Assembly (NCBI GenBank): GCA_947456955.1
Contig: CANGTQ010000002.1
Coordinates: 124,001-188,000 of the forward strand
Source of the DNA: Flavobacteriaceae bacterium
GTDB lineage: Bacteria > Bacteroidota > Bacteroidia > Flavobacteriales > Flavobacteriaceae
Direction: 5' to 3'
DNA length: 64,000 nt
Of this stretch, positions 7,858 to 17,419 are shown piece by piece (within the stretch, counting starts at the first letter, position 1; each line of letters opens with the position of its first letter). The notes beneath the pieces were generated by a model, which did no database searches, had not been told where the DNA came from, and saw nothing but the letters and a program-made list of their open reading frames with translations. A program made the position numbers and the translations under genes.

Positions 7858-10494
7858 TTGGCAGCCAAAGAAACTTCGACGAAAGAAACCCCTTTAATGA
7901 AGCAATACAACGAGATAAAAAGAAAATATCCCGATGCGTGTTTGTTATTTAGAGTAGGTGATTTTTACGAAACCTTTGGCGAAGATGCTATTTGGGCTTC
8001 TAAAATACTTGGAATTGTATTAACCAAGCGCGGTGCAGGTTCAGAAACCGAAACAGCTTTAGCGGGTTTTCCACATCATTCTTTAAATACCTATTTGCCA
8101 AAATTGGTAAAAGCCGGTCTTCGTGTTGCGATTTGTGATCAACTTGAAGATCCAAAAATGACCAAAACGATTGTCAAGCGTGGCGTAACCGAATTGATTA
8201 CACCCGGGGTTTCAATGAACGATGAGGTTTTGCAATCGAAATCGAATAATTTTTTGGCTTCGGTTTATTTTGGTAAAAAGCAATTAGGCGTTTCGTTTTT
8301 AGATGTTTCTACTGGAGAATTTTTAACGGCTCAAGGCAATGAGGAATATATTGACAAACTGCTGCAGAATTTTAGTCCAAGTGAAATTTTAATTCAAAAA
8401 AATAACCGAAATCAATTCAAAGAACTATTTGGAGAAAGATTCAATGTTTTTTATCTTGAAGATTGGGTTTATAAAGAAGATTATGCACTTGAAACGTTAA
8501 ACAATCATTTTCAAACCAAATCCTTAAAAGGTTTTGGAATTGAAGAATTGCTCGATGGCATTATAGCTTCAGGAGCAATTTTGTTTTATTTATCAGAAAC
8601 ACAACATAATAAAGTTCAGCACATCACCAATATTCAAAGAATCGCGGAAGATGCCTATGTTTGGATGGATCGATTTACTATTCGAAATTTAGAATTGTAT
8701 CACAGTAATTCTCAAAATGCGGTTACACTTTTGGATGTAATTGACAAAACGCTTTCGCCAATGGGTTCCAGATTATTGAAACGTTGGCTTGCCTTGCCAT
8801 TGAAGGATATTCACAAAATTAGAGGTCGACACGAAGTTGTTTCATATTTAAAGGAAAATTTAGAAATCCTTCAGAAAATACAATACCAAATCAAGCAAAT
8901 TTCCGATTTGGAACGTTTGATTTCTAAAGTAGCAACCGGGAAAATTTCTCCTCGAGAAGTTGTTTATCTGAAAGAATCATTAGATGCGATAATTCCAATA
9001 AAAACGATTGCTTTGGAAAGTAAACAAGAAGCTGTTCGGGTTATTGGTGATAGTTTGCATTCGTGTGATTTGCTTCGTGAAAAAATAAAAACCACTTTAA
9101 ATCAAGATGCGCCAGTAGCTATTGCAAAAGGAAATGCTATTGCAAATGGTGTTCATGCTGAATTAGACGAATTACGAAATATTGCTTTTTCTGGGAAAGA
9201 ATATTTAGAAGGCATTGAAAGACGAGAGTCGGAGCTAACAGGGATTTCTTCTTTGAAGATTTCCTTTAATAATGTTTTTGGCTATTATATCGAAGTTCGA
9301 AACACACATAAAGATAAAGTCCCAACGGATTGGATTAGAAAGCAAACTTTAGTAAATGCAGAACGTTATATTACAGAAGAATTAAAAGAATACGAGACTA
9401 AAATTCTTGGAGCTGAAGAACAAATACATCAAATAGAAAGTCAATTATTTGAACAATTAGTTAGTTGGATTGCGACTTATATTAAACAAGTTCAACTGAA
9501 TGCCAATTTAATAGGGCAATTAGATTGCCTGATTTCATTTGCACAATTAGCTATAGAAAATGATTATGTGTGCCCAACTCTTGATGAAACATTTGAGTTG
9601 GAAATCACAAATGGGCGTCATCCGGTTATTGAAAAACAATTGCCTGTTGGTATTCCTTATGTTCCCAATGATGTTTTCTTAGATAGAGAATCACAACAAC
9701 TTATTATGATTACGGGACCAAACATGTCGGGGAAGTCGGCAATTTTGAGACAAACGGCATTGATTGTTTTGTTAGCCCAAATGGGAAGTTTTGTTCCAGC
9801 TGAGAAAGTCAGAATGGGAATTGTAGATAAAATTTTCACACGAGTAGGAGCAAGCGATAACATTTCGATGGGCGAATCTACTTTTATGGTGGAGATGAAT
9901 GAAACCGCTTCAATTTTGAATAATATTTCAGATAGGAGTTTGGTTTTGTTAGACGAAATTGGCCGAGGAACGAGTACGTATGATGGAATCTCTATAGCGT
10001 GGGCAATTGCTGAGTTCTTGCATGAAAATCCGGCCAGACCCAAAACACTATTTGCTACGCATTATCACGAATTGAACGAAATGAGTGAGTTGTTACCAAG
10101 AATTAAAAATTATAATGTTTCGGTAAAAGAGTTAAAAGATACTGTTCTCTTTATCAGAAAGTTGGTTGCCGGAGGAAGTGCTCATAGTTTTGGTATTCAT
10201 GTGGCAAAAATGGCCGGAATGCCACAAATGGTAATTCAGAAAGCTCAGAAAATTTTAAAGAAATTAGAAAAAAATCATTCTAGTGAATCATTAAGTGGTA
10301 TAAAATTGGTTAAGGATGGCTCGAGCTTGAAAGGCGAACAGGCGCAGCAAATGCAGCTGAATATTTTCAATCTAGATGATCCTTTATTGGAAGAAATACG
10401 AGAAGATATAATGAATTTAGACATCAATACTTTGACGCCGATTGAAGCTTTGATGAAGCTAAATGAATTAAAGCGTATGTTGCAGAAAAAATAA
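7858..10494 (+). CDS. mutS: DNA mismatch repair protein MutS
   Basis: An 878-residue MutS. The mismatch-reading motif is visible near residue 38 ([10 protein letters not shown], the F-x-E wedge). The lever/clamp region is in the middle, then the ATPase: Walker [14 protein letters not shown] near 619-631, Walker [17 protein letters not shown] near 693-708, and the H-loop ATHYHEL. It recognises mismatches and recruits MutL. The start is TTG at 7858 because the N-terminal block [18 protein letters not shown] is conserved in MutS and no ATG lies upstream; starting at the first internal ATG would remove part of it. The gene is followed by the tRNA unit. No irregularities are seen. Confidence 0.97.
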   Translation: MAAKETSTKETPLMKQYNEIKRKYPDACLLFRVGDFYETFGEDAIWASKILGIVLTKRGAGSETETALAGFPHHSLNTYLPKLVKAGLRVAICDQLEDPKMTKTIVKRGVTELITPGVSMNDEVLQSKSNNFLASVYFGKKQLGVSFLDVSTGEFLTAQGNEEYIDKLLQNFSPSEILIQKNNRNQFKELFGERFNVFYLEDWVYKEDYALETLNNHFQTKSLKGFGIEELLDGIIASGAILFYLSETQHNKVQHITNIQRIAEDAYVWMDRFTIRNLELYHSNSQNAVTLLDVIDKTLSPMGSRLLKRWLALPLKDIHKIRGRHEVVSYLKENLEILQKIQYQIKQISDLERLISKVATGKISPREVVYLKESLDAIIPIKTIALESKQEAVRVIGDSLHSCDLLREKIKTTLNQDAPVAIAKGNAIANGVHAELDELRNIAFSGKEYLEGIERRESELTGISSLKISFNNVFGYYIEVRNTHKDKVPTDWIRKQTLVNAERYITEELKEYETKILGAEEQIHQIESQLFEQLVSWIATYIKQVQLNANLIGQLDCLISFAQLAIENDYVCPTLDETFELEITNGRHPVIEKQLPVGIPYVPNDVFLDRESQQLIMITGPNMSGKSAILRQTALIVLLAQMGSFVPAEKVRMGIVDKIFTRVGASDNISMGESTFMVEMNETASILNNISDRSLVLLDEIGRGTSTYDGISIAWAIAEFLHENPARPKTLFATHYHELNEMSELLPRIKNYNVSVKELKDTVLFIRKLVAGGSAHSFGIHVAKMAGMPQMVIQKAQKILKKLEKNHSSESLSGIKLVKDGSSLKGEQAQQMQLNIFNLDDPLLEEIREDIMNLDINTLTPIEALMKLNELKRMLQKK

Positions 10495-10559
10495 ATGTGG
10501 CTATTGAATTGTGTTTATCAATTGGTTAGGTTCTAACAAACTTTTTTTCAAAAAAAACG

Positions 10560-10590
10560 TTTGTATTATTCATTTTTAATATTACATTTG
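10560..10590 (+). promoter_or_regulatory. Bacteroidota-type promoter of the tRNA-Gly/tRNA-Leu unit
   Basis: A -33 element TTG (10561-10563) is separated by exactly 19 bases from the -7 element TACATTTG (10583-10590). This agrees with the Flavobacterium consensus TTG-N17-23-TAnnTTTG. The tRNA-Gly gene begins 49 bases downstream. Confidence 0.75.
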
Positions 10591-10638
10591 CATCCGCAAT
10601 ACAGCATAAGTATTGCTGTTCTAACAAATAATGTTAAT

Positions 10639-10711
10639 GCGAAAATAGCTCAGTTGGTAGAGCGCGACCTTGCCAAGGTCGAGGTCGCGGGTTCGAGCCC
10701 CGTTTTTCGCT
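10639..10711 (+). tRNA. tRNA-Gly (anticodon GCC)
   Basis: A complete cloverleaf can be drawn. Acceptor GCGAAAA pairs with TTTTCGC (10704-10710), with discriminator T at 10711. The D arm holds AGCTCAGTTGGTAGAGC. The anticodon stem encloses the loop TTGCCAA with GCC in the centre, and the T arm is GCGGGTTCGAGCCCCGT. No CCA is encoded. It is the first gene of a two-tRNA unit. Confidence 0.95.
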
Positions 10712-10725
10712 CAACTACTTATAAT

Positions 10726-10811
10726 GCTCGAGTGGTGAAATTGGTAGACACGCTGGACTTAAAATCCAGTGAACAGCAATGTTCGTGCGGGTTCAAGTCC
10801 CGCCTTGAGTA
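10726..10811 (+). tRNA. tRNA-Leu (anticodon TAA)
   Basis: A type II tRNA with a long variable arm. Acceptor GCTCGAG pairs with CTTGAGT (two G-T pairs), with discriminator A at 10811. The D arm contains TGGTGAAATTGGTAGACA. The anticodon loop CTTAAAA carries TAA, reading UUA and UUG. The variable arm is TGAACAGCAATGTTCG and the T loop is GGTTCAAGTCC. It lies 14 bases after tRNA-Gly and is co-transcribed with it. Confidence 0.95.
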
Positions 10812-10812
10812 C

Positions 10813-10850
10813 AAAAGCCTCTAACTGAAAAGTTAGAGGCTTTTTATTTA
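10813..10850 (+). terminator. Strong terminator after the tRNA unit
   Basis: A perfect 14-bp stem (10813-10826 with 10831-10844, AAAAGCCTCTAACT and its inverse) closes a GAAA tetraloop and is followed by T5. This is a textbook rho-independent terminator. Confidence 0.92.
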
Positions 10851-10930
10851 TTAGATTTATAGTAAAAAAATTTGTTTTTAAGTAGTATATAAGATTGAAT
10901 AATTACATAATTAAATTAGTGTTTGTTTAA

Positions 10931-11107
10931 TTATGGTTTTTCAATTTCTTTTTCTTCTTTTTCTTTTTCTTTTTTTAAAATTTCAAAGTAATATTTTTTA
11001 ATATTTTTTTCTTTTTTTATTTCTCTGTTAATATTAGAAATCCATTTTAAAAAGAAAGCTACTAGAATACAAAAAAATATGGAAATTATGATTTCATAAA
11101 TGGTCAT
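10931..11107 (-). CDS. Possible small membrane protein, 58 residues
   Basis: This short frame has an ATG at 11105-11107 and a stop at 10931-10933. It encodes one hydrophobic segment at residues 4-20 (YEIIISIFFCILVAFFL), followed by a highly charged Lys/Glu tail (KKEKEKEEKEIEKP at the end). The topology of one N-terminal membrane helix plus a basic/acidic cytoplasmic tail is coherent, and it fills most of an otherwise empty 450-base gap between the tRNA terminator and the next lipoprotein gene. The DNA is very A/T-rich with homopolymer runs, so a chance frame is possible. No family is recognised. Confidence 0.42.
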   Translation of the reverse strand: MTIYEIIISIFFCILVAFFLKWISNINREIKKEKNIKKYYFEILKKEKEKEEKEIEKP

Positions 11108-11208
11108 ATTTGATATTTTAATTCAAAGATTTAAAAAATATAATTTTAATACTCTTTGTTTTTTTTAGTGGGATAGATGCTTTTATTAGCAAAATATAAA
11201 TGAAAAAG

Positions 11209-11237
11209 AAAGCCATCGCTTTAAGGCTGATGGCTTT
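11209..11237 (-). terminator. Terminator of the alanine-rich lipoprotein gene
   Basis: A 9-bp stem AAAGCCATC (11209-11217) / GATGGCTTT (11229-11237) is followed, on the minus strand, by a T-rich tail. A second palindrome (AAAAAATAATTAGT and its inverse, about 11245-11273) covers the stop codon of the gene. Confidence 0.7.
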
Positions 11238-11264
11238 AAATCTTAAAAAATAATTAGTTACTAA

Positions 11265-11480
11265 TTATTTTTTTTCAGCTGGAGCAGCAGGTGCAGCTTC
11301 AGTTGCAGCAGCAGCAGTATCAACAGCAGCAGCAGCAGTGTCAACAGCAGGAGCAGCAGCAGTGTCTACAGCCTCAACAGCAGTTGTGTCAGCAGCAGCA
11401 TCAGCGTTAGCATCAGCTTGTTTACAAGATACTACAGTTAATGCAGCGATAACAGCTAAACTTAAAAATACTTTTTTCAT
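11265..11480 (-). CDS. Small alanine-rich lipoprotein
   Basis: A 71-residue protein. Residues 1-18 form a lipoprotein signal peptide with lipobox VVSC (Cys19). The mature part is very low in complexity: the unit AVDTAAA or close variants appears three times, then it ends APAAPAEKK. The codons used are GCA/GCT-rich, so the locus stands out from its A/T-rich surroundings. Such Ala/Thr/Asp-rich tiny lipoproteins occur in Flavobacterium, but I know of no function. A TATCTTTG -7-like box lies upstream on the minus strand (11517-11524). The gene is monocistronic with its own terminator, which suggests high expression. Confidence 0.75.
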   Translation of the reverse strand: MKKVFLSLAVIAALTVVSCKQADANADAAADTTAVEAVDTAAAPAVDTAAAAVDTAAAATEAAPAAPAEKK

Positions 11481-11634
11481 CTTACTTAATATAAAAGGTT
11501 AATTATTAATTCGAGGCAAAGATATAAATTTTTTAATAGGTTAAAATAAATTTTTATTTTTTTTTAAAAACCTATATTTTACTTCGGCTTCTGTTTAGCA
11601 ACAATCATGCCAAAACTTAAATTAATGTTAAAAA

Positions 11635-13779
11635 TTACATTTTCTTTTTTGGAGCAATGATTTTCAACTCTTTAATTAAGTTATCAGCTCCGGCAAATTT
11701 ATCAATGATGAATAATACATAGCGAATATCAACCATTATATTTCTGCAGATTTCAGGTGAATAATAAATATCGCTCATTGTTCCTTCCCAAACTCTATCA
11801 AAGTTTAATCCAATTAAGTTTCCTTTTGCATCAAGCGCTGGACTACCTGAATTTCCTCCAGTGGTGTGGTTAGTCGCTATAAAAGCAACAGGAATTTTTA
11901 CTTTTGAAGCATAAACGCCATAATCTTTTGAGTTGTATAAATCGATTAGTTTTTTAGGAACATCAAATTCATAATCGCCCGGAACGTATTTCTCCATCAC
12001 ACCATCAAGATAGGTGAAAGGATCGTAAGTAATGGCGTCATTTGGTTTATACCCTTTTACTTTTCCATAAGTAACTCGAAGTGTGCTATTAGCATCAGGG
12101 AAAATTCTATCATTAGGAAATAATTCTAAAATAGCCTTCATGTAGGTTCTTTGTGTAGCAATATTTTTTAAATTAAGTTCTTCATATTTCGGCAATACAT
12201 TTTTCGTGTAAGCATCAGCCATTGCTTTTAATATTTGATATCCTTTATCTGCATTTATTTTTTCAATTACGGTTTTGGAGTCACCTTCTAATAAACTTCT
12301 AAAATCTTCTAACTTTATTAATTTTGTATTAGTGTAAATATCATTTGTCAGTTGAGATGCATTCAGGTTATTCAATTCATTTGGCAAAAATTGGCTTGGT
12401 AGTCTTTTAGCATAAATAGCAATTAATTGTTCAAACACATTTTTATCAACCATGGCGTTATAATCTTTATAGAAATCGACAATTCCATTCGATAAATTGT
12501 TTTTTCTATCCGTAAACGCTTGTTCGCCTTTAGTTTTTAAAATTTGTTCTAATTGATATAAACGATAGCTGTTTTGAAGTAATTCAGAATTACGTAATAC
12601 TACTTCGGAAAATAAATCTCTCGCTAAAGCAAAGTCTTTTATTTCGCTATAATTTTTTTCAAAATCGCTAATTATGTTTCCATATTCTGCTTGCTTTCCG
12701 GCTTTTATAACTTTTTCTTGAAAGGACGCTTCAAATTTTTGTTTTACAGTAATAGCATTAGACTTTTTCAAACCTTTGGTTTCTCCTATCCATTTTTTCC
12801 AATAATTAGCCACAGCAGCATATTTTGAAGCATATTGGATTTTTATAACATTGTCTTTTCTCATAAATCCGTCTTGCACTTTCAATGCAGCATCCCGTAC
12901 TTCAATTTTAACTGGATTTAATGTATTTACAATTTGATCAACTGCAATTGAAGGAAGATATTCTTGAGTTCTTCCTGGATATCCCATAACCATAGTAAAA
13001 TCATTTTCTTTAATTCCATTTACAGAAATAGGGAAGAAGTGTTTTGGTTTATAAGGGACGTTGTCTTTTGAATATTCTGCAGGGCGATTATTTTTGTCTG
13101 CATAAATTCTAAACAATGAAAAATCACCCGTATGTCTTGGCCAAACCCAATTATCTGTATCAGAGCCAAATTTGCCAATAGAACTGGGCGGTGCACCTAC
13201 AAGTCGAACATCTTTATAGTTTTCAATTACAAAAAGAAGGTATTGATTTCCATCATAAAATGTTCGTATGTTGTTTTCTTGCCAAGCTTCTTTTGGCAAA
13301 GTTTTGTTTAAAAAACTTATATTCTCTTGAATTTTTTTCTGTTTTTCAGCTTCAGTAGCCAAAGTTCCTGTTCCTTCTAAAACTTTTGTAGTAACATCTT
13401 CAATTCGGATGATGAAAGTAACATACAAGTCTTTGTTTGGCAATTCTTCTTCGATTTTATAGGCCCAAAAACCATTGGTTAAATAATCGTTTTCTACCGT
13501 TGAATGACTTTGAATATTGTCAAAGCCACAGTGATGATTAGTTAAAATAAGTCCTTTGTCTGAAATAACTTCTGCAGTACAGCCGCCATCAAATTGAGGA
13601 ACCGCATCTTTTAAACTAGATTTGTTAACCGAATAAATATCTTCGGCAGAAATCTTCATGCCTAATTTTTTCATTTCGCTTTCGTTCATTCCTTTTAACA
13701 AAGAAGGAATCCACATTCCGCCTTGTTGAGCGGAAACTTGAGAAAATACTAATAAAATGAGTAGTCTTAAAAATTTCAT
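11635..13779 (-). CDS. S46 family dipeptidyl-peptidase (DPP11-like)
   Basis: A 714-residue exported serine peptidase. A signal peptide (residues 1-17, ending VSAQ) is followed by GGMWIPSLL, the usual S46 start. The catalytic His region is LILTNHHCGF near residue 83, and the Ser lies in TTGGNSGSPALD near 643. In the family, the residue following FD in the block after the catalytic Ser decides specificity: Arg in DPP11 (acidic P1) and Gly in DPP7 (hydrophobic P1). Here the block reads LNFDRVWEG, so DPP11-type Asp/Glu specificity is inferred. It would act in the periplasm, releasing dipeptides for growth on protein. It follows kdtA on the same strand after 41 bases. Confidence 0.9.
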   Translation of the reverse strand: MKFLRLLILLVFSQVSAQQGGMWIPSLLKGMNESEMKKLGMKISAEDIYSVNKSSLKDAVPQFDGGCTAEVISDKGLILTNHHCGFDNIQSHSTVENDYLTNGFWAYKIEEELPNKDLYVTFIIRIEDVTTKVLEGTGTLATEAEKQKKIQENISFLNKTLPKEAWQENNIRTFYDGNQYLLFVIENYKDVRLVGAPPSSIGKFGSDTDNWVWPRHTGDFSLFRIYADKNNRPAEYSKDNVPYKPKHFFPISVNGIKENDFTMVMGYPGRTQEYLPSIAVDQIVNTLNPVKIEVRDAALKVQDGFMRKDNVIKIQYASKYAAVANYWKKWIGETKGLKKSNAITVKQKFEASFQEKVIKAGKQAEYGNIISDFEKNYSEIKDFALARDLFSEVVLRNSELLQNSYRLYQLEQILKTKGEQAFTDRKNNLSNGIVDFYKDYNAMVDKNVFEQLIAIYAKRLPSQFLPNELNNLNASQLTNDIYTNTKLIKLEDFRSLLEGDSKTVIEKINADKGYQILKAMADAYTKNVLPKYEELNLKNIATQRTYMKAILELFPNDRIFPDANSTLRVTYGKVKGYKPNDAITYDPFTYLDGVMEKYVPGDYEFDVPKKLIDLYNSKDYGVYASKVKIPVAFIATNHTTGGNSGSPALDAKGNLIGLNFDRVWEGTMSDIYYSPEICRNIMVDIRYVLFIIDKFAGADNLIKELKIIAPKKKM

Positions 13780-13820
13780 AGTGTAAATTATTGATAGAAA
13801 GAATGAGTTTGTACTTTGTT

Positions 13821-15056
13821 TTATTTGTTACAAATATGTTTCATAATAACATTTGTTGCACCTTTATTCATTTGCACAAAAGTGCTGCAAATATGTCCTT
13901 TTTCGTGGCGAATATCTTCGTTGGAAATCAAATTTGAAAAGGCATCATTCAATTCATTTTGATTAGCAACACAAACGCAGCCTTCCTGATGAACTAAAGC
14001 AACAGCTTCGGCAAAATTAGTAAAATTTGGCCCTACAATAATCGGAATTCCAAATGTCGCCGGCTCTAGAATATTGTGAATCCCAGGATTCCCGAAACCA
14101 CCGCCAACATAGGCAATTTCAGCATAACTGTAAATTTTGGTCAGAATGCCAATGGTGTCAACGATTAAAACATCATAATTGGATAAATCCGTGTTTTCTT
14201 TTTCAGAAAACAAAACTGTTTTTTTAGTAATAGAATTTCTCAATTCCTGAATTTGTTCCACTTTAATATTGTGTGGTGCAATAATGAATTTAACTTTTTC
14301 ATTGGTTTGATTGATGTAATTTACCAATAAACTTTCATCTTTTGGCCAAGAACTTCCGATAACAATTGCAATTGTATTGTTTTTAAATAGCTTGATGAAA
14401 TCCAAAGAATTATCTCTCTCCAAAATAGAAACTACGCGGTCAAATCGTGTGTCGCCAGAGATTTTAACATTATTGAAACCAAGTTTCTGAAGTAACACCT
14501 TTGAACTTTCATTTTGAACAAAAAAGTAATCGAATGCCTTTAAGGCATTTCTGTAAAATCCACCATACCATTGGAAAAAAGCCTGATTTTCTCTAAAAAT
14601 TCCCGAAATCAAATAGGTTTTGATATTTAGCTTCTTTAATTCGTTCAAATAATTAGGCCAGTATTCATATTTGATAAAGAAAACTAAATCGGGATGAACA
14701 AGTTTTAAGAATTTTTGAGCATTTGATTTGGTGTCTAAAGGCAAATAAACACAAGCATCTGCAATACTATTATTTTTGCGAACTTCATAACCAGAAGGTG
14801 AAAAGAAAGTAACCACAATTTTATGATTTGGGAATTCTTTTTTGATTTTTTCCATCACAGGTAAACCTTGTTCATATTCGCCTAACGAAGCTGCATGAAA
14901 CCATATCGATTTATCAGAAGAACTGATTTTGCTTTCCAATGTTTGAAATACAGTCTTTCTTCCCTCAACAAAAAGCTTAATTTTAGGACTGAAAAGCGCT
15001 AACAATTTCACTATTTGTGAAGCAAAAAGTAGTAATAAATTGTACAGAAAAAGCAT
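13821..15056 (-). CDS. kdtA: 3-deoxy-D-manno-octulosonic acid (Kdo) transferase
   Basis: A 411-residue inner-membrane-associated GT-B glycosyltransferase that adds Kdo to lipid A precursors. It shows an N-terminal hydrophobic anchor (residues 1-22), then IWFHAASLGEYEQG with the catalytic-base glutamate near residue 60. The motif FFSPSGYE and the C-terminal donor-binding block YVGGGFGNPGIHNILEPATFG follow. An in-frame TTG two codons upstream (15062) is possible, but the ATG at 15056 (MLFLYNLL) is the usual start. The divergent DegT aminotransferase begins 94 bases away; the shared intergenic region carries a TACTTTTG box for the + gene. Confidence 0.93.
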   Translation of the reverse strand: MLFLYNLLLLFASQIVKLLALFSPKIKLFVEGRKTVFQTLESKISSSDKSIWFHAASLGEYEQGLPVMEKIKKEFPNHKIVVTFFSPSGYEVRKNNSIADACVYLPLDTKSNAQKFLKLVHPDLVFFIKYEYWPNYLNELKKLNIKTYLISGIFRENQAFFQWYGGFYRNALKAFDYFFVQNESSKVLLQKLGFNNVKISGDTRFDRVVSILERDNSLDFIKLFKNNTIAIVIGSSWPKDESLLVNYINQTNEKVKFIIAPHNIKVEQIQELRNSITKKTVLFSEKENTDLSNYDVLIVDTIGILTKIYSYAEIAYVGGGFGNPGIHNILEPATFGIPIIVGPNFTNFAEAVALVHQEGCVCVANQNELNDAFSNLISNEDIRHEKGHICSTFVQMNKGATNVIMKHICNK

Positions 15057-15125
15057 TCTCAAAAATTTGTTGCGCTAAAATACGTTTCTTTTATCGAATA
15101 GGATATTCTACTCTAGAATTTCTTA

Positions 15126-15133
15126 CTTTTGTT
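15126..15133 (+). promoter_or_regulatory. Putative -7 element of the DegT-family gene
   Basis: TACTTTTG fits TAnnTTTG and lies 17 bases before the ATG. A clear -33 TTG at standard distance was not found, so the call is tentative. Confidence 0.4.
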
Positions 15134-15150
15134 GCTCAAATTTCATAAGT

Positions 15151-16281
15151 ATGAAAAAAATACAAATGGTTGACCTAAAAAGTCAATACGAAAAAATAAA
15201 ATCTACTGTTGACGCTTCTATTCAAGAAGTTTTAGATACTACAACTTACATTAACGGACCAAAAGTTCATGAATTCCAAAAAAATCTTGAAGAATATTTG
15301 GACGTCAAGCATGTTATACCATGTGCCAACGGAACTGATGCGTTGCAGATTGCCATGATGGGATTGGGATTACAACCAGGCGATGAGGTGATTACTGCCG
15401 ATTTTACATTTGCCGCCACTGTTGAGGTAATTGCTTTGTTGCAATTAACTCCAGTTTTAGTTGATGTTGATATCGTAAACATGAATATTTCTATAGATGC
15501 GATTAAGAAAGCAATAACTCCAAAAACCAAAGCAATTGTTCCTGTGCACCTTTTCGGAAGAGCTGCCAATATGGAAGCGATTATGAGAATTGCCAATGAA
15601 CATAATTTATATGTAATAGAAGATAATGCTCAAGCTATTGGGGCCAATTGTAAATTCTCGGACGGAACTAAAAGAAAAGCAGGAACGATAGGTCACGTAT
15701 CGTCAACCTCATTTTTCCCATCAAAAAACTTAGGTTGTTATGGAGATGGTGGCGCAATTTTTACCAATGATGACGCTTTAGCGCACACTATTCGCGGAAT
15801 TGTAAATCACGGAATGTACGTTCGTTACCATCATGATGTGGTTGGCGTAAACTCTCGTTTAGATAGTATTCAAGCTGCAGTTTTGAATGCAAAATTGCCA
15901 TTATTGGATAGTTACAATAAAGTCAGACAAAATGCGGCGCGCAAATATTCATCTGCTTTTGAAGGACACAAAAATATAATTGCTCCAAGTATTTGTGATA
16001 TCTGTGATTGCCACGTTTTTCATCAATATACATTACGAATTATTGATGCTGACAGAAATGCTTTAATGGAGCATTTGTTAGCCAAGGGAATTCCATGTGC
16101 TATTTATTATCCAATTCCGTTGCATTCACAAAAAGCATATGTGGATTCAAGGTATAAAGAAGAAGATTTTCCGGTTACAAATCAATTGGTGAAAGAAGTA
16201 ATCTCATTACCAATGCACACTGAATTGGATGACGAGCAAATCAAATTTATTATAGATAGCGTTTTAGAGTTTTTAAAATAA
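15151..16281 (+). CDS. DegT/DnrJ/EryC1/StrS sugar aminotransferase
   Basis: A 376-residue PLP-dependent aminotransferase of the sugar nucleotide type. The PLP-lysine is visible near residue 192 in SFFPSKNLGCYGDGGA. Other family blocks are ANGTDALQIAM, VPVHLFGR, VIEDNAQAIGA and VNSRLDSIQAAVL. It likely transfers an amino group to a UDP- or dTDP-keto sugar used in surface polysaccharide or LPS O-antigen. It is followed on the same strand by galE (86 bases), consistent with a small nucleotide-sugar unit, and is divergent from kdtA. The exact sugar cannot be read. Confidence 0.9.
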   Translation: MKKIQMVDLKSQYEKIKSTVDASIQEVLDTTTYINGPKVHEFQKNLEEYLDVKHVIPCANGTDALQIAMMGLGLQPGDEVITADFTFAATVEVIALLQLTPVLVDVDIVNMNISIDAIKKAITPKTKAIVPVHLFGRAANMEAIMRIANEHNLYVIEDNAQAIGANCKFSDGTKRKAGTIGHVSSTSFFPSKNLGCYGDGGAIFTNDDALAHTIRGIVNHGMYVRYHHDVVGVNSRLDSIQAAVLNAKLPLLDSYNKVRQNAARKYSSAFEGHKNIIAPSICDICDCHVFHQYTLRIIDADRNALMEHLLAKGIPCAIYYPIPLHSQKAYVDSRYKEEDFPVTNQLVKEVISLPMHTELDDEQIKFIIDSVLEFLK

Positions 16282-16367
16282 AAAGCAAAGAGTATAGAAC
16301 ATAGAAAATAGACATTCAACGTTAACCTTCTATTATCTATTCGTCTATCATCTATCATCTAAAAAAA

Positions 16368-17381
16368 ATGAAAATACTAGTAACAGGTGGTTTAGGATTT
16401 ATAGGTTCACACACAGTAGTTGAATTACAAAATGAAGGTTTTGAAGTAGTAGCAATTGACAATCTTTCCAATTCTTCTATTGAAGTTCTTGACGGAATTG
16501 AGAAAATTACAGGCAAAAAGCCAATTTTTGAAAAGATTGATTTAAGAGAAAAATCAGCTGTCCAAAATTTCTTCAAAAAGCATCAAGATATTATAGGTGT
16601 AATTCATTTTGCGGCCTCAAAAGCGGTTGGTGAAAGCGTTGAAAATCCACTGTTGTATTATGAAAATAATATTAATTCACTAGTTTATGTTCTTCAAGAA
16701 CTGGCAAATTTACCACAAGCTAATTTTATTTTCAGTTCGTCTTGTACGGTTTACGGTCAGGCTGAAAAAATGCCAATTACGGAGGATGCTTCTGTTCAAC
16801 CGGCAAATTCACCTTATGGAAATACGAAGCAAATCGGTGAAGAAATAATAAATGATGTTGCAAAAGTTACCAATATCAATGCGGTTTTGTTACGTTATTT
16901 TAATCCTATTGGAGCACATTCAAGTGCTGAAATAGGAGAGTTGCCAATTGGTGTTCCTCAAAATTTAGTTCCTTATATTACTCAAACCGCTTATGGTTTA
17001 CGAAAAGAACTTTCTGTTTATGGCAATGACTATCCAACTCCAGATGGTACTTGTATTCGCGATTATATTCACGTAGTTGATTTAGCGAAAGCCCACGTTG
17101 TAGCTTTACAAAGATTATTGAATAAACAAAATCTTGAGAAAGTAGAAACATTCAATTTAGGTACAGGAAAAGGAAGTTCTGTTTTAGAAGTCATTACTGC
17201 TTTCGAAAAAGTTTCAGGGCAAAAATTACCATACAAAATTGTTGGCAGAAGAGAAGGCGATGTAATCTCCGCTTATGCTAATACCGATAAAGCAAATAAA
17301 GTTTTAGGTTGGGAGGCAGCATTTTCATTAGAAGATGCACTAGCTTCTGCCTGGAAATGGGAGCAAAAAGTTAGAAGTTAA
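16368..17381 (+). CDS. galE: UDP-glucose 4-epimerase
   Basis: A 337-residue extended short-chain dehydrogenase. The NAD-binding motif GGLGFIG is at residues 7-13, the catalytic Tyr-x-x-x-Lys at about Y150/K154 (SPYGNTK), and the GalE-type block YFNPIGAHSSAEIGE near 170-190. It interconverts UDP-glucose and UDP-galactose in the cytoplasm. The length and motifs match bacterial GalE, though UDP-GlcNAc epimerase activity cannot be excluded. It lies downstream of the DegT aminotransferase and converges with the lipoprotein gene at 17420-17680. The leader contains short TCTAT-rich repeats (16329-16360). Confidence 0.93.
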   Translation: MKILVTGGLGFIGSHTVVELQNEGFEVVAIDNLSNSSIEVLDGIEKITGKKPIFEKIDLREKSAVQNFFKKHQDIIGVIHFAASKAVGESVENPLLYYENNINSLVYVLQELANLPQANFIFSSSCTVYGQAEKMPITEDASVQPANSPYGNTKQIGEEIINDVAKVTNINAVLLRYFNPIGAHSSAEIGELPIGVPQNLVPYITQTAYGLRKELSVYGNDYPTPDGTCIRDYIHVVDLAKAHVVALQRLLNKQNLEKVETFNLGTGKGSSVLEVITAFEKVSGQKLPYKIVGRREGDVISAYANTDKANKVLGWEAAFSLEDALASAWKWEQKVRS

Positions 17382-17419
17382 TTAAAAAAAAGCAATGTTT
17401 TCTTAGTTCTTTTTATGAA

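Noticed and set aside
10561..10824. An 87-residue open frame
   Set aside because: It runs through the tRNA-Gly and tRNA-Leu genes and their promoter; it is a shadow of the tRNA unit.
16329..16360. TCTAT-rich short repeats before galE
   Set aside because: Short, imperfect and A/T-rich; no regular unit or pairing that supports a function.
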